Shown one piece after another: positions 18,345 through 26,484 of a DNA stretch of 64,000 nt. The first letter of the stretch is position 1, and the number at the start of each line of letters is the position of its first letter. The translations under genes were made by a program, and so were the position numbers. The notes under the pieces were generated by a model. The model had not been told where the DNA came from, did not search any database, and saw nothing but the letters and a program-made list of their open reading frames with translations. This DNA comes from Chloroflexota bacterium (GTDB taxonomy: Bacteria > Chloroflexota > Anaerolineae > J036 > Brachytrichaceae), in the NCBI GenBank assembly GCA_025354985.1, contig JANXLU010000068.1, positions 124,001-188,000 of the forward strand. Reading direction: 5' to 3'.

Positions 18345-19751
18345 TTACTCAACCAAGGCGGCCAACAGGTGATCATCATCGAGTACCGTCCGCAAATCCA
18401 ACACAACAGAACCATTGTGTATGCGAGCAATGACCGGCGTACGGCCTGTGCGCAAAGCTTTTGCAAGCACATCAGGTTTGCTCCCATGGCACGCGACTAA
18501 AGCGGTCGGTAAGGTTTCACCAGGCAAGGAACCACCTCCCACTGTCGATGAACCTTCTATTATTGACAGCGTTAGGCCGTTTGCACCCGCCCACGACGGA
18601 AGTTGCCGTACAAGTGCTGTCGCCCGGTTATGAATTGACGATGGGCTGGCCGCCATCATGCGCACCACGGGCACATGCAATTGTGCTTCACCACGCACGT
18701 AGTGGGTCAACGTAGCGTCAAGCGCCGCGATGGTTAACTTGTCAGCCCTCATGGCGCGCGCCAGGGGATGCTTGCGAATGCGCCCAATCGATGCGCGCTT
18801 GCCAACTAAAATTCCGGCTTGCGGGCCGCCCAACAACTTGTCGCCACTAAAACAGACCACATCTGCCCCGGCCAGTACGCCGTCATGCACCATGGGTTCC
18901 CTACTCAAACCAAATACAGAAGTGTCTACCAATGCACCTGAACCCAAATCTTGCAATAGCAAAACCGGTATTGTTCTCTCCCGGACCAAGCCACCCAGGT
19001 CCGCAATGGACACCTCCTGGGTAAACCCAATCATCTTGAAGTTGCTTGGATGCACGTGCAACAGCGCGCTTCCATCGCCCGGGCTTTCATCAAGCGCCGC
19101 CGCATAGTCTTGTAAGCGAACCCTATTAGTGGTCCCAACCTCACGTAATAGAGCACCACTTTGCGCCATAATTTCCGGCACGCGAAATCCACCTCCAATC
19201 TCAACCAATTGCCCGCGTGCAATGACGACTGGTTTACCGTGAGCAAGCGCAGTTAACATCAACATGGTTGCACTAGCGCAGTTATTTACAACCAGGGCGT
19301 CCTCGCATCCAAGCAACTCCCTCAACAGGGAAGCAACTGCCCAACCCCGCGTACCGCGCTCGCCTGTTTCAAGGTCATATTCGAGTGGTGAATAGGACCG
19401 TGCAACCTCATTTACCGCCTGCTGCGCCGCCAGACTCAATGGCGCACGTCCAAGATTCGTGTGCAAGATCACGCCGGTGGCGTTTATTACCCCGAAGTCC
19501 TTCCGTGCCATCTCATCGGTTAAAAGCTGTGACTGCGCAGCAGCGATTAGGTCAGCCACGGTGGGTGCCGGGCCACCGTCTGCAACGTTGGCTCGGGCGG
19601 AACCAAGTGCGCTACGCAACGCAGTTACCGTTCGGGCACGACCTTCCCGAGCCACCAAACTCGCGCTAAGTCCCAGCAATTGATCGACGCTTGGCAGACT
19701 GCGGAACCGTTCGTTTGACACAGAGTGATTATGCCATTTACATTTAGGCAT
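18345..19751 (-). CDS. selA: L-seryl-tRNA(Sec) selenium transferase SelA
   Basis: A 468-residue PLP enzyme that converts Ser-tRNA(Sec) to Sec-tRNA(Sec) with selenophosphate. It has the N-terminal FRSLPSVDQLL region and the central INATGVILHTNLGRAPLS motif. The PLP lysine lies in SGDKLLGGPQAG, with LRADKLTIAALDATL after it. I chose the ATG at 19751 because 27 further upstream residues are unlike the family. It is divergent from a secreted protease gene with only 16 bases between starts. No selB, selD or tRNA(Sec) is in the window, so selenocysteine use is implied but not shown here. The stop is four bases from that of murQ (convergent). Confidence 0.93.
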   Translation of the reverse strand: MPKCKWHNHSVSNERFRSLPSVDQLLGLSASLVAREGRARTVTALRSALGSARANVADGGPAPTVADLIAAAQSQLLTDEMARKDFGVINATGVILHTNLGRAPLSLAAQQAVNEVARSYSPLEYDLETGERGTRGWAVASLLRELLGCEDALVVNNCASATMLMLTALAHGKPVVIARGQLVEIGGGFRVPEIMAQSGALLREVGTTNRVRLQDYAAALDESPGDGSALLHVHPSNFKMIGFTQEVSIADLGGLVRERTIPVLLLQDLGSGALVDTSVFGLSREPMVHDGVLAGADVVCFSGDKLLGGPQAGILVGKRASIGRIRKHPLARAMRADKLTIAALDATLTHYVRGEAQLHVPVVRMMAASPSSIHNRATALVRQLPSWAGANGLTLSIIEGSSTVGGGSLPGETLPTALVACHGSKPDVLAKALRTGRTPVIARIHNGSVVLDLRTVLDDDHLLAALVE

Positions 19752-19767
19752 GGTAGTGTCTTGTTCA

Positions 19768-21501
19768 ATGCGTATGATGCTTTTTCGGAGAGCTTTGATT
19801 GGCGTCACTGGTGTTATCTTTATTTTGGCCATTTCACGTCATGTCGTCGCGCGTGAAATTGCGCCAAATTCCGGGGCACTTTCTTTGCCATCGCAAGTGT
19901 CTCGTCAATCCACGTTGTCCTTGCTGCTGCGAGCAGAAGCGACGGGTGAGCTTGACACGCCCACCACCGACTTGTATTTGGCCCTCGCGCTTACAAACGA
20001 TCCGCGGTTGCCACCAGCTTATGTTGGACAAGGGACTTGGCGCGGAACATTAGCTCTGCTGCGAATAAGGCGCCACCTCAGTACGGCAACAACTCCGCCA
20101 GGCTTGGTTCGATCTGGGACCGCAACGTCGCAAGCAATGTACACCGAAATTGCATCGATCCTGTCTACAGACCAATGTGACAACAAGTCGGAAAATTTGA
20201 CAAGTGTGCTCGATACCGATCACTTCCATATTGAGTATTCACCAGCGCTCGTAAGCAATGGATTGACAATTAGTGACTTCGCCAAATGGCTTGAAATTGC
20301 ATGGAATACTGAGATAGGAACGTTCGGCTGGGCGGCGCCACCTATAAAGTCCAATGCACCTTCTCACAAATACCCCGTACGTGTTTCGCCCTTGTCGGGC
20401 GGATTGCTTGGCGTTACAACCGACGTCGGCACGTACGCAGGCTTTATAGGCGACAACCCGAATACTCCGTGGAATGACGTTGGTGCTGAAGCATCTTGCA
20501 TGGTCATTAACTCAACCATCGGACTGTACCGGAATGCCTCAAATATCCTGGCTGCTACAGCAGCGCACGAATTTGCACATTCCGTGCAATTCGGAATGAA
20601 TTCCTTTCCGACACAAAACGGTGAGGACATGTTCGTCGAGAGTACCGCCGTATTAACAGAGGACGAAGTTGTTGACGGTTCAAATGACGGGATAAGCTAC
20701 TTGTGGCCCGACCTCAAGACCTGTATGGCGCTATTCACTTCAAACTCAACAACTGATTTTTTCCCATACGAGTATTGGATCGTGTTCCGCGCGATGACGG
20801 AGCGGTATGGACATGCTGTTGCCGGAGGCATAGAACAATGGATTCAAGATGTTTTTGAAACGGCCTCAATTCAGGGTAATTGGACGCTGGACACATTCAA
20901 CACTGCTTTTGCGAGGCGCGGCACGACTCTAGGTCAAGCGTTTCATGAAGCCGCCATCAGCATGAAATTTGATAAGCAGTGCTCTGCAACGTACCGACAG
21001 CCCTACTGCTTCATTGAGGGTGCCAGCTATGCAGCCGCAACGGCCAATGGGCAAACCATCAATCCGGCAATCGCTTATGACGCCGTCCTGACGACACCCG
21101 CAAGCATTGCCGCCGGTTCAATTGCCGACAATTACACTGCGGCTTGGATTCTCTTACCGGGCGTTGCCGCCAGCCTGCACGTTACAGTCGAAAACATTTC
21201 GTCGGGTGGAGAGTTTCGCAGCAGTCTGGCGTGCGACACTGGAGAAACAATGGTAATCGTGCCACTAACCGTGGCCAATCCAAACAACTCGCAATCCAGC
21301 CGTGTAAGTTTGCCAGGTCAAGCTCAATCGGGGGCATTTCCAGTTGGTTCAAGCTGCAAGCAACTTGCGCTGGTGATCACCAATCAGGCTCAAACTGCAG
21401 CAGCACCAATCTCTTGTCCGCTTGAATCCTTTCGTGTGCGCATGTCGACGACGCCGATTGTCCTTGATAAACATATTCGGCTTCCCTTTGTGAAAAACTA
21501 A
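19768..21501 (+). CDS. secreted putative zinc metalloprotease, MXAN_6640-like
   Basis: A 577-residue exported protein. The N-terminus is basic (MRMMLFRR), followed by a hydrophobic core (ALIGVTGVIFILAIS), so a signal peptide is likely. Near residue 265 is TAAHEFAHSVQFG, an HExxH zinc site, and about 25 residues later VESTAVLTEDEV could provide the third Glu ligand. The preceding layout (DHFHIEY... GTFGWAAPP... GAEASCMVINS) resembles the MXAN_6640-type putative metalloproteases as I remember them. The last residues are IRLPFVKN. An in-frame start at 19750 would overlap selA, so 19768 is preferred. The rest of the C-terminal half (about 350-577) is unrecognised and probably beta-rich. Confidence 0.65.
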   Translation: MRMMLFRRALIGVTGVIFILAISRHVVAREIAPNSGALSLPSQVSRQSTLSLLLRAEATGELDTPTTDLYLALALTNDPRLPPAYVGQGTWRGTLALLRIRRHLSTATTPPGLVRSGTATSQAMYTEIASILSTDQCDNKSENLTSVLDTDHFHIEYSPALVSNGLTISDFAKWLEIAWNTEIGTFGWAAPPIKSNAPSHKYPVRVSPLSGGLLGVTTDVGTYAGFIGDNPNTPWNDVGAEASCMVINSTIGLYRNASNILAATAAHEFAHSVQFGMNSFPTQNGEDMFVESTAVLTEDEVVDGSNDGISYLWPDLKTCMALFTSNSTTDFFPYEYWIVFRAMTERYGHAVAGGIEQWIQDVFETASIQGNWTLDTFNTAFARRGTTLGQAFHEAAISMKFDKQCSATYRQPYCFIEGASYAAATANGQTINPAIAYDAVLTTPASIAAGSIADNYTAAWILLPGVAASLHVTVENISSGGEFRSSLACDTGETMVIVPLTVANPNNSQSSRVSLPGQAQSGAFPVGSSCKQLALVITNQAQTAAAPISCPLESFRVRMSTTPIVLDKHIRLPFVKN

Positions 21502-21530
21502 GAGGCGCAAGCAACATGCTTGCGCCTCTT
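21500..21530. terminator. bidirectional terminator hairpin between the protease gene and sufB
   Basis: A perfect 14-base-pair inverted repeat, AAGAGGCGCAAGCA and its complement, with a 3-base loop (ACA). It lies between two convergent genes. The stem includes the last two bases of the TAA stop of the protease gene. The A-rich start and T-rich end of the stem give short U-tracts in both directions. Confidence 0.85.
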
Positions 21531-21550
21531 ATGCGATGTGCGATGACTGG

Positions 21551-22966
21551 TTAGCCGATCGTTCCTTCCATTTGCAGGGCGATCAAGCGGTTCATTTCAA
21601 CCGCATATTCCATTGGCAGTTCCTTGACCAATGGTTCAATAAACCCGCTAACGACCATTGTGCTGGCTGATTCCTCGTCGATGCCCCGGCTCATGGCATA
21701 GAACAACTGCTCTTCACCGATTTTGCTTACACTGGCTTCGTGACCGATATCCACGTTGTCATTGTCGACCTCGATATAAGGATACGTGTCACTGCGGCTG
21801 CGGCTGTCAAGAAGCAAGGCATCGCAAACGACGTTGCTCTTGGCGCCGGGCGCATCCTTATAGACCTTTAGCAATCCGCGATAGCTGGTGCGTCCGCCGT
21901 CCTTGCTGATCGACTTGCTCACAATCTTGCTAGTTGTCCTGGGCGCCGCATGCACAACTTTGCCACCTGCATCCTGATGTTGTCCTTTCCCGGCAAAGGC
22001 AATTGACAAAATCTCGCCATGTGCACCCGGCTCCATGAGATACACGGCGGGATACTTCATGGTTAGTTTGCTTCCAAGATTGCCATCCACCCACTCCATC
22101 GTCGCACCTTCATACGCCACTGCACGCTTGGTTACAAGATTGAACACATTTGTGCTCCAATTCTGGATCGTGGTGTATCGACAGCGGCCACCCTTCTTTA
22201 CGATGATTTCAACCACCGCGCTGTGCAACGAATCACTGCTCCATACCGGAGCTGTGCAGCCCTCAACATAGTGAACGCTGGCGCCCTCGTCGACAATGAT
22301 CAGGGTGCGCTCAAATTGACCGACGTTTTTGGCATTGATGCGGAAATACGCCTGCAAAGGCATGTCAATATGTACACCAGGTGGGATGTATATGAACGAC
22401 CCACCAGACCATACCGCGCTGTTTAGCGCAGCAAACTTGTTGTCAGTATACGGAATCACCGTTCCAAAATACTGGCGAAACAGCTCGGGATGTTCCCGGA
22501 GGGCTGAGTCGGTGTCCTTAAAGATCACGCCCTTGTCTTCCAGATCCTTGGCAAGATTATGATAAATAACTTCGCTCTCGTATTGGGCGCCCACACCGGC
22601 CAGATACTTCTTCTCAGCCTCAGGAATCCCAAGCCGATCATAGGTATTCTTTATCTCAGCGGGCAAATCCTCCCATGTCTTGGCCTGTCCCTCGGTTGGC
22701 TTGATATAGTAATAGATGCTGTCAAAGTCGATGGTTTGAAGCACCTCGCTGCCCCAGTTCGGCATGGGCTTGGCTTCAAACACCTCGTGAGATCGTACCC
22801 GAAAGTCAGTCATCCATGCCGGCTCTTTTTTCATCTCGGAGATCTGCTTTACCACTCCTACATTCAGACCTTGCTGACTCTTGAATACGTTATTTTCCTT
22901 CTCGTGAAAGCCGTACTTGTCAATGTATTCATCATTGACGGAAACTTGTGATCGTTCTTCAGACAT
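21551..22966 (-). CDS. sufB: Fe-S cluster scaffold subunit SufB
   Basis: A 471-residue SUF-system scaffold protein. It opens with the family sequence [12 protein letters not shown] and contains the beta-helix core of SufB. Near the end are [19 protein letters not shown], with the conserved cysteine, and [24 protein letters not shown], with the conserved histidine that takes part in cluster assembly. It lies 35 bases after sufC in the same direction. No sufD, sufS or sufU follows: the next gene is convergent. The pair therefore resembles a minimal SufBC system unless other subunits are elsewhere. Confidence 0.96.
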   Translation of the reverse strand: MSEERSQVSVNDEYIDKYGFHEKENNVFKSQQGLNVGVVKQISEMKKEPAWMTDFRVRSHEVFEAKPMPNWGSEVLQTIDFDSIYYYIKPTEGQAKTWEDLPAEIKNTYDRLGIPEAEKKYLAGVGAQYESEVIYHNLAKDLEDKGVIFKDTDSALREHPELFRQYFGTVIPYTDNKFAALNSAVWSGGSFIYIPPGVHIDMPLQAYFRINAKNVGQFERTLIIVDEGASVHYVEGCTAPVWSSDSLHSAVVEIIVKKGGRCRYTTIQNWSTNVFNLVTKRAVAYEGATMEWVDGNLGSKLTMKYPAVYLMEPGAHGEILSIAFAGKGQHQDAGGKVVHAAPRTTSKIVSKSISKDGGRTSYRGLLKVYKDAPGAKSNVVCDALLLDSRSRSDTYPYIEVDNDNVDIGHEASVSKIGEEQLFYAMSRGIDEESASTMVVSGFIEPLVKELPMEYAVEMNRLIALQMEGTIG

Positions 22967-23001
22967 TTATCATTCTCCCTTCGTTGCAAGCAATTTACAG
23001 G

Positions 23002-23868
23002 CTAAGCAACAAGTTCAGGCTCGCGCAACCAATCATATCCCTTACTTTCCAACTGGAGCGCAAGTTCCGGTCCGCCAGCCTCAACAATGCGTCCGCCGAT
23101 TAACACATGCACAAATTGTGGCTTAATGTAATCCAACAAACGCTGATAATGCGTGATTACCAACACTCCCATTTTGCCATTCGTGCGGTGGAGGGTGTTA
23201 ACGCCCTCGCTAACCACGCGCAAAGCGTCGATGTCCAATCCGGAATCGGTTTCGTCCAGCACCGCAAAGTCCGGCTTGAGCATCGCCATTTGCAAAATCT
23301 CTGCGCGCTTTTTCTCGCCACCGCTAAATCCTTCATTCAAATACCGACCGGCAAATTGCTGATCCACCTTGAGGACAGCCATGGCCTCGCGAAGCGTTTT
23401 CGTGAATACTGGAATCGGCATTCCCTTGTAATCCGCAGGCATCACCCCGTTATTCTTGGCCCGTGCATCGGCTTTGATCCGCGCATTGACCGCCGTCCTT
23501 AAAAACTGGGCAACGGTCACGCCAGGGATGGAAACCGGATACTGGAAAGCCAGAAATAGACCCGCCCGGCTGCGCTCATCAGGTTCCAACTCGAGCACAT
23601 TTTGCCCCTTGAAATAAACCTCGCCACTGGTGACAACATAATTTGGGTGCCCCATAAGCGTATAGGCCAGCGTACTTTTGCCGCTGCCATTGGGTCCCAT
23701 AATCGCGTGAATTTCGCCTTCGTTTACAGTGAGTGTGAGACCTTTGAGAATCTCTTTATCGCCTACGTTTACATGAAGGTCTTTTATATCGAACCACTTA
23801 TTTGTCACGTTTGAAGCCTCGGTTATGTTTGATCGCGTCGACAATTTGTCAACATTTGATTGTACCAT
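23002..23868 (-). CDS. sufC: Fe-S cluster assembly ATPase SufC
   Basis: An ABC-type ATPase of about 250 core residues with Walker A GPNGSGKS, signature FSGGEKKR, and Walker [16 protein letters not shown], which has the SufC-specific Asp-Ser stretch. It drives the conformational changes of SufB (and SufD where present). The start is ambiguous. The ATG at 23868 gives 288 residues with an unusual 25-residue N-terminal extension. A GTG at 23808 begins with [10 protein letters not shown], the usual SufC start, and has GAGG upstream. I list the ATG form but the GTG form fits the family length better. Confidence 0.94.
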   Translation of the reverse strand: MVQSNVDKLSTRSNITEASNVTNKWFDIKDLHVNVGDKEILKGLTLTVNEGEIHAIMGPNGSGKSTLAYTLMGHPNYVVTSGEVYFKGQNVLELEPDERSRAGLFLAFQYPVSIPGVTVAQFLRTAVNARIKADARAKNNGVMPADYKGMPIPVFTKTLREAMAVLKVDQQFAGRYLNEGFSGGEKKRAEILQMAMLKPDFAVLDETDSGLDIDALRVVSEGVNTLHRTNGKMGVLVITHYQRLLDYIKPQFVHVLIGGRIVEAGGPELALQLESKGYDWLREPELVA

Positions 23869-23925
23869 TGGCAAGCCTCGCAATTAAGGCCCTGCTCAGA
23901 AGCGCCACCTTAGAATCGGTTCCTT

Positions 23926-25224
23926 GTGATCGCATATTTCGACCACGTTCGCAGGTTTAACAAAAACGCCTGGTACTTCATCGTTGCACGGGTTGTGTTT
24001 GCCTTTGGGACAGCGGTAACCCGTGTATTTTTCAACCTATTCCTGCTGGCATCCGGCTTTGACGCCGCGCTTATCGGCGTTGCAGCCTCGATTGTCCAGG
24101 TGGGTGGCGCAATTTTTACCGTGCCCGCTTTGCTTTTGCTTGACCGCATCGGCAGAAAGCGCGCTGCACTGTTAGGTGCCGCGATCAGCATGTTAAGTTG
24201 GGCAGCTTCAATCAGCTCCTCGGTTCCAGTTTTAGTACTTGCGTTGCAACTATTGAGTGGGCTGGGAGACGTGCTATTTGGGATGGCTGTGGTACCGCTG
24301 CTCGCCGAGCTATCCGAACGCGACGAGCGCAGCGCACTATTTAGTACGCACGATGGTTTGACTTTTCTAAGCCTGTTTTTTGGCAGTCTGATCGCCGGGC
24401 CATTGTCTCTTCTAGTCGCAAGTCAGCTGGTGCTTCAGCCGGAATCCGTGGATGCCTATCGCGCCGTCCTGTTGGCCTCTATTGGGCTGCGTCTGATCGG
24501 CCTTTTGCCGCTCGCCCTGGTTTCTCCGACTGATGCCATCCACTCCACGATGCCGACATCAGGCACAGCTGCCGCCATTTCGACAACAAAACCGCGCGCG
24601 CTACGATATTTAGATCCGCGCTACTTGCTATCCCTGACAACTCCGATATGGAGATTTCTGGTTCCGTGGACGGTCTTATATTTCGCAGGTGCACTCGTTT
24701 CCCCTTTCTACAACACCCTGCTAAAGCTTCGCTTCGGGGCGGACGATACGACCATCGGGATCGTGTTTAGCCTGTTTAGCCTTTCGGAGGGAGTCATTGT
24801 GCTTTTGGGCCCGATAATTGGTATCGCTTTATCCAGAAGAACCATTGTCTCAGCGTGCCTTACAGGATCAATTCTCGTACTGAGCATTTTGCTGCTTTCA
24901 ACGTCGCTAACCTTGGTGGCGGCATTACTGATTGCACGTATTGGCCTTCTTAGCATGATCGTGCCGATCTACAAAGCACACGTTATCGATCAGGCCCCAC
25001 GTCACGAATTTGTCATCGTAAGCTTTCTCATGGGTCTCGCCGCTAATATCGGGCAGTTTAGCGGACCACTCGTCAGCGGTCTAACCCAGCGTGTATTCGG
25101 TGGCATGAACGAAGTGCTGATTATTTCAATTTTCGCCACACTGCTCGCCGCAGTGCTTTTCGGATTTGTTTTACAGCCTACCAAAGCGCCAACTGTTGGG
25201 CAGCCATCCTACCCGCCAACGTAA
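23926..25224 (+). CDS. MFS transporter
   Basis: A 432-residue membrane protein with about twelve hydrophobic helices and the MFS A-motif-like LDRIGRKRAALLG after helix 2 (near residue 75). The start codon is GTG. The substrate is not recognisable. It is divergent from sufC, and its 3' end overlaps the convergent radical SAM gene by 47 bases, so the two C-termini are encoded on opposite strands of the same DNA. Confidence 0.8.
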   Translation: MIAYFDHVRRFNKNAWYFIVARVVFAFGTAVTRVFFNLFLLASGFDAALIGVAASIVQVGGAIFTVPALLLLDRIGRKRAALLGAAISMLSWAASISSSVPVLVLALQLLSGLGDVLFGMAVVPLLAELSERDERSALFSTHDGLTFLSLFFGSLIAGPLSLLVASQLVLQPESVDAYRAVLLASIGLRLIGLLPLALVSPTDAIHSTMPTSGTAAAISTTKPRALRYLDPRYLLSLTTPIWRFLVPWTVLYFAGALVSPFYNTLLKLRFGADDTTIGIVFSLFSLSEGVIVLLGPIIGIALSRRTIVSACLTGSILVLSILLLSTSLTLVAALLIARIGLLSMIVPIYKAHVIDQAPRHEFVIVSFLMGLAANIGQFSGPLVSGLTQRVFGGMNEVLIISIFATLLAAVLFGFVLQPTKAPTVGQPSYPPT

Positions 25225-26392
25225 TAAACGGTGCTGCGCGCGCAGTAAGTACACCAAGCTGTCTCAAATCTTTCAGCTCGCGTAACGTTGTGTTCTTGCG
25301 GGCGAGCAAAATGCTATCAACACCCGCCGGCCCAATCCCGGGCACACGTAGCAAAGTGCGGCGATCCGCCTTGTTGATCTCTACCGGCTGCCCGGCCAGG
25401 TTCAGGCGCGCCCAGGCCATCTTGGGGTCCACGCCACGCGGTAAATTACCGCCGTCTCCAAACGGCAATTCTTCCAGCTCGAACCCATAATCGCGTATCA
25501 AAAAGCTACTTTGATACAAGCGATGCTCTCGCCAAGGGTCCTCGGCGGCAGTGTTTTCCAATGGCGTGTCCCTGACCGGTGAAAAGGCAGAGTAATATGC
25601 CCGCGACAAACCGGCCTGCCGGTGCAATCGCTCAGTTACGCTCAGCAGTTCAACATCGGTCTCGCCGACCGCCCCGACCACAAACTGTGTAACCGTTGAC
25701 GCCAGCTTCCGTCCCGGGTTTGCTCGGCGAAACTCGCCCGCCCACAATAACGGGGGCAGCAACTCCGAATCAAACGATTTCTTGGGAGCCAACGCAGTCA
25801 ACCGCTTTTGATTAGGTGCTTCCAAATTTATGGAAACGCGATCCGCAAGAACCATCGCCCGCTCCAGTTGCGCACGTTCTATCCCCGGCATTATCTTCAA
25901 ATGCACGTAACCCCGAAACGCGTGTTTGCGTCGCAAAATATCGACCGTATCCAGCAATTTGTCCTGGGTCCGCACCCCACCGCCAATAATTCCGCTGCTG
26001 AGGAATAGACCCGAAGCAAATTGCGAGACCTGCATTTGCATAAACACCCCGGCCATTTCCTCAGGCTTAAACGTAGCACGTCTCAGCGATCTCCCCGCTC
26101 GAAAAGGACAATAATTGCAATTCCGTTCACACGCACTTGTCAACATGGTCTTGAGCAATGCCATTCGCCTGCCACCCGGCATCACCGCATGATGCACGCC
26201 CACCGAATTACGTTTCATATCAAGCGCACTTGGCGTTTCGCTCGAACCAATCTTCATCAATGCTTTTAGCTGGCCCGGAGAACTGCCACAGGGAGCCCGT
26301 TCAAATGCCTGCTTTGGCGGCGGGCGCAGTTCCTCGGCGACCTCGATGTTCATTCCAGAAGCCATGGTCGCCAACCGTGCTGACATGTCCAT
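25178..26392 (-). CDS. radical SAM protein of the putative DNA modification/repair family, with C-terminal helix-hairpin-helix
   Basis: A 404-residue protein with the radical SAM cluster motif CERNCNYCPF (CxxxCxxC, near residue 92). Downstream stretches FLSSGIIGGG and GYVHLKIMPG match the family usually annotated as putative DNA modification/repair radical SAM protein (the group linked to uracil-DNA glycosylase-like partners). The C-terminus has a helix-hairpin-helix DNA-binding pattern (INKADRRTLLRVPGIGPAGVDSIL). The usual partner gene is absent nearby; priA is divergent instead. The promoter is covered by an SOS-like palindrome. The start is the ATG at 26392 or the one two codons later. The chemistry is unknown. 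Confidence 0.85.
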   Translation of the reverse strand: MDMSARLATMASGMNIEVAEELRPPPKQAFERAPCGSSPGQLKALMKIGSSETPSALDMKRNSVGVHHAVMPGGRRMALLKTMLTSACERNCNYCPFRAGRSLRRATFKPEEMAGVFMQMQVSQFASGLFLSSGIIGGGVRTQDKLLDTVDILRRKHAFRGYVHLKIMPGIERAQLERAMVLADRVSINLEAPNQKRLTALAPKKSFDSELLPPLLWAGEFRRANPGRKLASTVTQFVVGAVGETDVELLSVTERLHRQAGLSRAYYSAFSPVRDTPLENTAAEDPWREHRLYQSSFLIRDYGFELEELPFGDGGNLPRGVDPKMAWARLNLAGQPVEINKADRRTLLRVPGIGPAGVDSILLARKNTTLRELKDLRQLGVLTARAAPFITLAGRMAAQQLALW

Positions 26393-26399
26393 GCAATGA

Positions 26400-26405
26400 A
26401 TTATA
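26400..26405 (-). promoter_or_regulatory. -10 element of the radical SAM gene promoter
   Basis: On the minus strand a perfect TATAAT (26405-26400) lies eight bases before the ATG at 26392 and directly abuts the GAAC-N4-GTTC palindrome at 26406-26417. A -35 match is poor. Transcription from here would give a leaderless mRNA, or one starting at the second ATG at 26386. Confidence 0.4.
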
Positions 26406-26417
26406 GAACAAAAGTTC
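26406..26417. promoter_or_regulatory. SOS-like (LexA) operator, perfect GAAC-N4-GTTC
   Basis: The 12-base palindrome GAACAAAAGTTC matches the GAAC-N4-GTTC core of Gram-positive-type LexA boxes. It lies in the short divergent promoter region between the radical SAM repair-type gene and priA, next to a TATAAT. That LexA binds here is inferred. Confidence 0.55.
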
Positions 26418-26424
26418 CGTTATA

Positions 26425-26436
26425 AAACATTAGTTC
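26425..26436. promoter_or_regulatory. second SOS-like half-degenerate box, AAAC-N4-GTTC
   Basis: AAACATTAGTTC keeps five of the six variable core positions of GAAC-N4-GTTC and starts exactly 19 bases after the first box. It lies on the priA side, where a TATATT (26445-26450) could be the priA -10. Tandem spacing near two helical turns would allow cooperative binding. Confidence 0.4.
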
Positions 26437-26484
26437 TTTCCTGATATATTGGCATTCGGTCAGCCCCTGGGTGGACCATGTTGC

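Noticed and set aside
18345-19751. Selenocysteine codon (in-frame TGA) inside a gene of this window
   Set aside because: No gene here has an interrupted frame at TGA with continued family similarity beyond it.
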